Part shown: one piece after another, positions 49,865 to 52,552 of the stretch | How positions within the stretch are numbered: the first letter of the stretch is position 1 | Layout of the letters: the number at the start of each line of letters is the position of its first letter | NCBI RefSeq assembly: GCF_005889745.1 | Contig: NZ_VCKZ01000009.1 | Span: forward strand, 1 to 52,552 | Source: Actinomadura geliboluensis | Lineage (GTDB): Bacteria; Actinomycetota; Actinomycetes; Streptosporangiales; Streptosporangiaceae | Length of the DNA stretch: 52,552 bases | Direction of reading: 5' to 3' | Notes under the pieces: generated by a model | Told to the model about the DNA's origin: nothing | What the model saw: the letters and a program-made list of their open reading frames with translations, nothing else | The model's database searches: none | Translations under genes and position numbers: made by a program

Positions 49865-51001
49865 GTGCTCGGGGACAGTGAAGGCTCACCGGGCGGCCCC
49901 GGCCCCCGGCTCGGCGAGCATGTGCGGCGGCAGACGGCGGCGCTCTGCGAAGCGGCCGGAACCGGGAAGGACGCGGCCTTGGGCCTGCTGGACACCATGC
50001 TGGAACCGCTCGCGCAGTTGTCGCTGCTGGATCCGCCGAATGCGCGGAGCTTCGTGTCCGACGACCACTCGCCGGTGGAGCTGTCCTTGGCCTTCTCTCC
50101 CGGCGCGGCGCCGGTCCCCCGGGTGCTGCTGGAGCCCGGCTACACCGACGACATGGTCCGCAGCGGCCGCATCGGGCTCCGGGCGGCCGAGCGGCTGGCC
50201 GGGCGCGGCGTCCTGTCGTGCGCCCGCCTGCGCACGCTCTCCGACATCTTCTTCCCCGCCGTCCCGCACGGGCCGTTCGCGTTGTGGCTGGCCCTGGAGT
50301 TCCCGGACGGCCGCCCCCGGGCGAAGGTCTATCTCAACCCCGCGGCGGACGGCCCGGGGCGCGCGGCCGATGCCGTGGCCGAGGCGCTCGCCCGCCTGGG
50401 GTTCGGGAACGCGTTCGCCGCGCTGCGGCGCCAGGCCGGCCGTCCCGAGGACTTCCTGTTCTTCGCGCTGGACCTGGGAGCCTGGCCCGCTCCGCGGGTC
50501 AAGGTCTATGTGAGGCACCGGGACTTCTCCGCCGCGGAGGCCGCCGGCGTCTCCCGCGCCGTGGCGGGAGACCACCCCGGACGGGTGGAGGAGTTCATCG
50601 GCCTCGTCGCCGGCGAACGGCGGCTGCGGCGGCGGCCGCTCGTCTCCTGCTTCTCGTTCACGCGGGCGTGTCCCGACCGGCCCAGCGGCTACTCCGTGCA
50701 CGTCCCCGTACGCGACTACGTCCAGGACGACCGGCAGGCCAGGGACCGCGCGGTGGACGCGCTGCGCCGGTACGGCATCGACGACCGGCCTCTGGACAGG
50801 GCGCTGGCCGGCCTGACGTCCCGCTCCCTGGACGCCGGTGTGGGGCTGATCGCCTACCTGACGCTGGCCCACGCCGACCGCTGCCCGCCCCGCGTGACGG
50901 TCTACCTGTCCTCGGAGGCGTACCGGGTCAAGCCCGCCCGCCGGAGCGTGCTCGGCGCGCCCGGCGGCGGTGAGCCCGGCCCCATGCTGGCGGGGCGGTG
51001 A
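49865..51001 (+). CDS. DMATS-type aromatic prenyltransferase
   Basis: A 378-residue ABBA-fold prenyltransferase of the DMATS (dimethylallyl tryptophan synthase) class. The repeated beta-strand pattern is clear: PRAKVYLNPAADG, APRVKVYVRHRDF, PSGYSVHVPVRDYV and PPRVTVYLSSEAY; basic residues on these strands bind the diphosphate. Bacterial members transfer dimethylallyl to indole or tryptophan. Adjacent tryptophanase makes indole from tryptophan, so indole is a likely acceptor. GTG 49865 has GGGAGG four bases upstream; earlier frame positions lack one. It overlaps the tryptophanase gene by four bases. Confidence 0.85.
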   Translation: MLGDSEGSPGGPGPRLGEHVRRQTAALCEAAGTGKDAALGLLDTMLEPLAQLSLLDPPNARSFVSDDHSPVELSLAFSPGAAPVPRVLLEPGYTDDMVRSGRIGLRAAERLAGRGVLSCARLRTLSDIFFPAVPHGPFALWLALEFPDGRPRAKVYLNPAADGPGRAADAVAEALARLGFGNAFAALRRQAGRPEDFLFFALDLGAWPAPRVKVYVRHRDFSAAEAAGVSRAVAGDHPGRVEEFIGLVAGERRLRRRPLVSCFSFTRACPDRPSGYSVHVPVRDYVQDDRQARDRAVDALRRYGIDDRPLDRALAGLTSRSLDAGVGLIAYLTLAHADRCPPRVTVYLSSEAYRVKPARRSVLGAPGGGEPGPMLAGR

Positions 51002-52467
51002 CCGGGCCGATGGAGCCGTACCGGATCAAGGCCGTCGAACCCCTGCCGCGCACGACGCGGCCGCAGCGCGAGGCGGCGCTGCGGCGGGTGCACTACAACC
51101 TGTTCGACCTGCGCGCCGAGGAGGTCACCATCGACCTCCTCACGGATTCCGGCACCGGTGCCCTGTCGGCCGGGCAGCTGGCGGCGGCGATGGCGGGCGA
51201 CGAGTCCTACGCCGGGTCGGCGTCGTTCCACCGCTTCCGCGACGCCGTCGAGGAACTGACGTCCTATCCGCACATCCTGCCGGTGCACCAGGGCCGCGCC
51301 GCCGAACGCATCCTGTTCTCCACCCTGGCGGGGCCGGGCAGACTCACCCTCAGCAACACGCACTTCGACACGACCCGCGCCAATGTGGAGCTCGCCGGCG
51401 GTGAGGCCCGCGACCTTCCCTGCCCGCAGTCGCGGGACCTGGACGGCCCCGGGCCGTTCAAGGGGAACATCGACATCGAGGCGCTGCGGGCCGTTCTCGA
51501 CGGCCCGGAGGCGTCCCGCGTCGCGCTGGTGCTGATGACGGTCACGAACAACGGATGCGGCGGCCAGCCGGTCTCCATGGCCAACCTCGCCGAGACCGCC
51601 GCGGTGTGCCGCCGCCACGGCGTCCCGCTGTTCCTGGACGCGGCCCGGTTCGCCGAGAACGCCTGGCTGGTCACCCGCCGGGAGGACGGCCATCGCGGCA
51701 GGACGCCCCGGCAGGTGGCGCAGGAGGCGTTCCGGCTGGCCGACGGCTGCCTGATGAGCGCCAAGAAGGACGGGATCGTCCACGTCGGGGGGTTCCTGGG
51801 GCTGCGCGACAGCGCGCTCGCCCAGCGGTGCGAGCTGCTCCTGATCGCCACCGAGGGGTTCCCCACGTACGGCGGGCTGGCGGGCCGCGACCTGGACATG
51901 ATGGCGCTCGGGCTGGCCGAGGCGCTCGACCCCGGCTACCTCGCCTCCCGCGAGCAGGCCGCCGGGCATCTGGCCGGACGCGCCCGCGCCGCGGGCGTCG
52001 GCATCGTGGAGCCGCCGGGGCTGCACGCGATCTACCTCGACGCCGGGCGCCTGCTGCGGCACATCCCCGCGCACCGCTTCCCCGGGCAGGCGCTGGCCTG
52101 CCAGCTGTACCTGGAGGGCGGCATCCGCTCGGTCGAACTGGGCTCGCTGTATCTGGGCCGGGAGGACGAGCAGGGCGAACCGGTCATCAGCGCGCCGTAC
52201 GAGCTGGTCCGGCTCGCCCTGCCGCGCAGGGTCTACACCCGCGGGCACCTCGACCACGTCGGCGACGTCCTCGCCCGGATCGCCGGCGACGTCCTCGCCC
52301 GGATCGCCGGCGACCCGGGCAGCGTCCCCGGCTACCGCATCACCGAGCAGGCCCCCGTCCTCCGGCACTTCCGCGTCCGGCTCCAACCTGTGCCGGTGGG
52401 TGCGACGACGAGCAGGCCGAGCGGATCGTCGAGGTACTGGGCATCCTCGCATAGCGCCGGCGGCTGA
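50998..52467 (+). CDS. tnaA: tryptophanase (beta-eliminating lyase)
   Basis: A 489-residue PLP enzyme of the tryptophanase/tyrosine phenol-lyase family. Landmarks are YKIK-like EPYRIKAVEP at the start, HQGRAAE, TNNGCGGQPVSMAN, DAARFAENA and LMSAKKDGIVHVGG (lysines 256/257 bracket the PLP site). MSAKKD is typical of tryptophanase rather than tyrosine phenol-lyase. Product indole would feed the prenyltransferase. GTG 50998 overlaps the prenyltransferase stop as GTGA; ATG 51010 is a possible alternative. The C-terminus is about 25 residues longer than expected and contains a 24-bp tandem repeat just before it. Confidence 0.85.
   Translation: MTGPMEPYRIKAVEPLPRTTRPQREAALRRVHYNLFDLRAEEVTIDLLTDSGTGALSAGQLAAAMAGDESYAGSASFHRFRDAVEELTSYPHILPVHQGRAAERILFSTLAGPGRLTLSNTHFDTTRANVELAGGEARDLPCPQSRDLDGPGPFKGNIDIEALRAVLDGPEASRVALVLMTVTNNGCGGQPVSMANLAETAAVCRRHGVPLFLDAARFAENAWLVTRREDGHRGRTPRQVAQEAFRLADGCLMSAKKDGIVHVGGFLGLRDSALAQRCELLLIATEGFPTYGGLAGRDLDMMALGLAEALDPGYLASREQAAGHLAGRARAAGVGIVEPPGLHAIYLDAGRLLRHIPAHRFPGQALACQLYLEGGIRSVELGSLYLGREDEQGEPVISAPYELVRLALPRRVYTRGHLDHVGDVLARIAGDVLARIAGDPGSVPGYRITEQAPVLRHFRVRLQPVPVGATTSRPSGSSRYWASSHSAGG
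52267..52314 (+). repeat. 24-bp perfect in-frame tandem duplication in tnaA
   Basis: The unit starting GTCCTCGCCCGGATCGCC, 24 bases, occurs at 52267-52290 and 52291-52314. It inserts eight extra residues (VLARIAGD) near the C-terminus without changing frame. Confidence 0.85.
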
Positions 52468-52552
52468 TGAGGCCGCTGGGTGAATGCATTGCGCCCCGTC
52501 CCGAGCAGGGCTCCTAGGTGAGCCGAAGGCAGCTGGGGGCGCGGGTCACGTC

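Noticed and set aside
1..52552. tRNA genes, rRNA, transposases or insertion sequences
   Set aside because: I saw no cloverleaf-like sequence, no transposase motif, and no paired terminal inverted repeats with target duplication.

Overview
The window is chromosomal DNA from a high-GC actinomycete. Most genes have very strong G/C third-position bias. Lineage markers include a mycothiol-dependent isomerase-family protein, an F420-type PPOX flavoenzyme, Scr1/DUF397 regulator pairs, an AfsR/SARP regulator, snapalysin and PGPGW and NERD membrane proteins. An Actinomadura/Thermomonosporaceae-like host is my guess; no rRNA or other taxonomic marker is present.

Layout. 1-20.4 kb is mostly core-like: a 5' fragment of the helicase HrpB, a NERD membrane protein, two coupled membrane proteins, a histidine phosphatase, a GAF-domain regulator, threonine aldolase, an SCP-x-type thiolase, a DUF2236 oxygenase-like protein, a CqsA-like alpha-oxoamine synthase, a TetR-amidohydrolase pair with twin operators, a secreted SGNH hydrolase, NUDIX, PPOX and CBS proteins, a CBM2 remnant, an Excalibur lipoprotein and two tail-to-tail CAP-domain genes. 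One CAP gene is an ECF sigma factor fused through a membrane helix to the CAP domain. 20.8-38.9 kb is an accessory stretch, visibly poorer in GC in places (for example 30 of 60 bases at 24301-24360). It holds two MDR dehydrogenases, a secreted serine protease plus snapalysin, a tandem duplication of an unknown Cys-motif protein, an HATPase anti-sigma-like operon, a zincin, RidA/HxlR, a three-gene operon led by a large disordered repeat protein, and a duplicated Scr1/DUF397 locus with one decayed copy.

38.9-46.5 kb is a convergent four-gene DNA-processing module. On the + strand are a RecB/Cas4-like PD-(D/E)XK nuclease with Fe-S cysteines and a UvrD/Rep-type helicase carrying a RelE/ParE-like N-terminal domain. 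On the - strand are an N6-adenine methylase with a fused specificity-like region and a Ser/Thr kinase with a TPR-like tail. I think this is the best candidate for an undescribed system, probably anti-phage. 46.7-52.5 kb is the start of a prenylated-indole biosynthetic cluster: an AfsR-type activator, a five-unit 11-bp direct-repeat array that looks like a SARP operator, a DMATS-type prenyltransferase and a tryptophanase overlapping it by four bases.

Regulatory sequence worth noting: a roughly 30-bp element shared by three or four intergenic regions of the accessory stretch, twin TetR operators two helical turns apart, several perfect hairpins, and two probable leaderless starts. No tRNA, rRNA, CRISPR array, transposase or insertion sequence was found.
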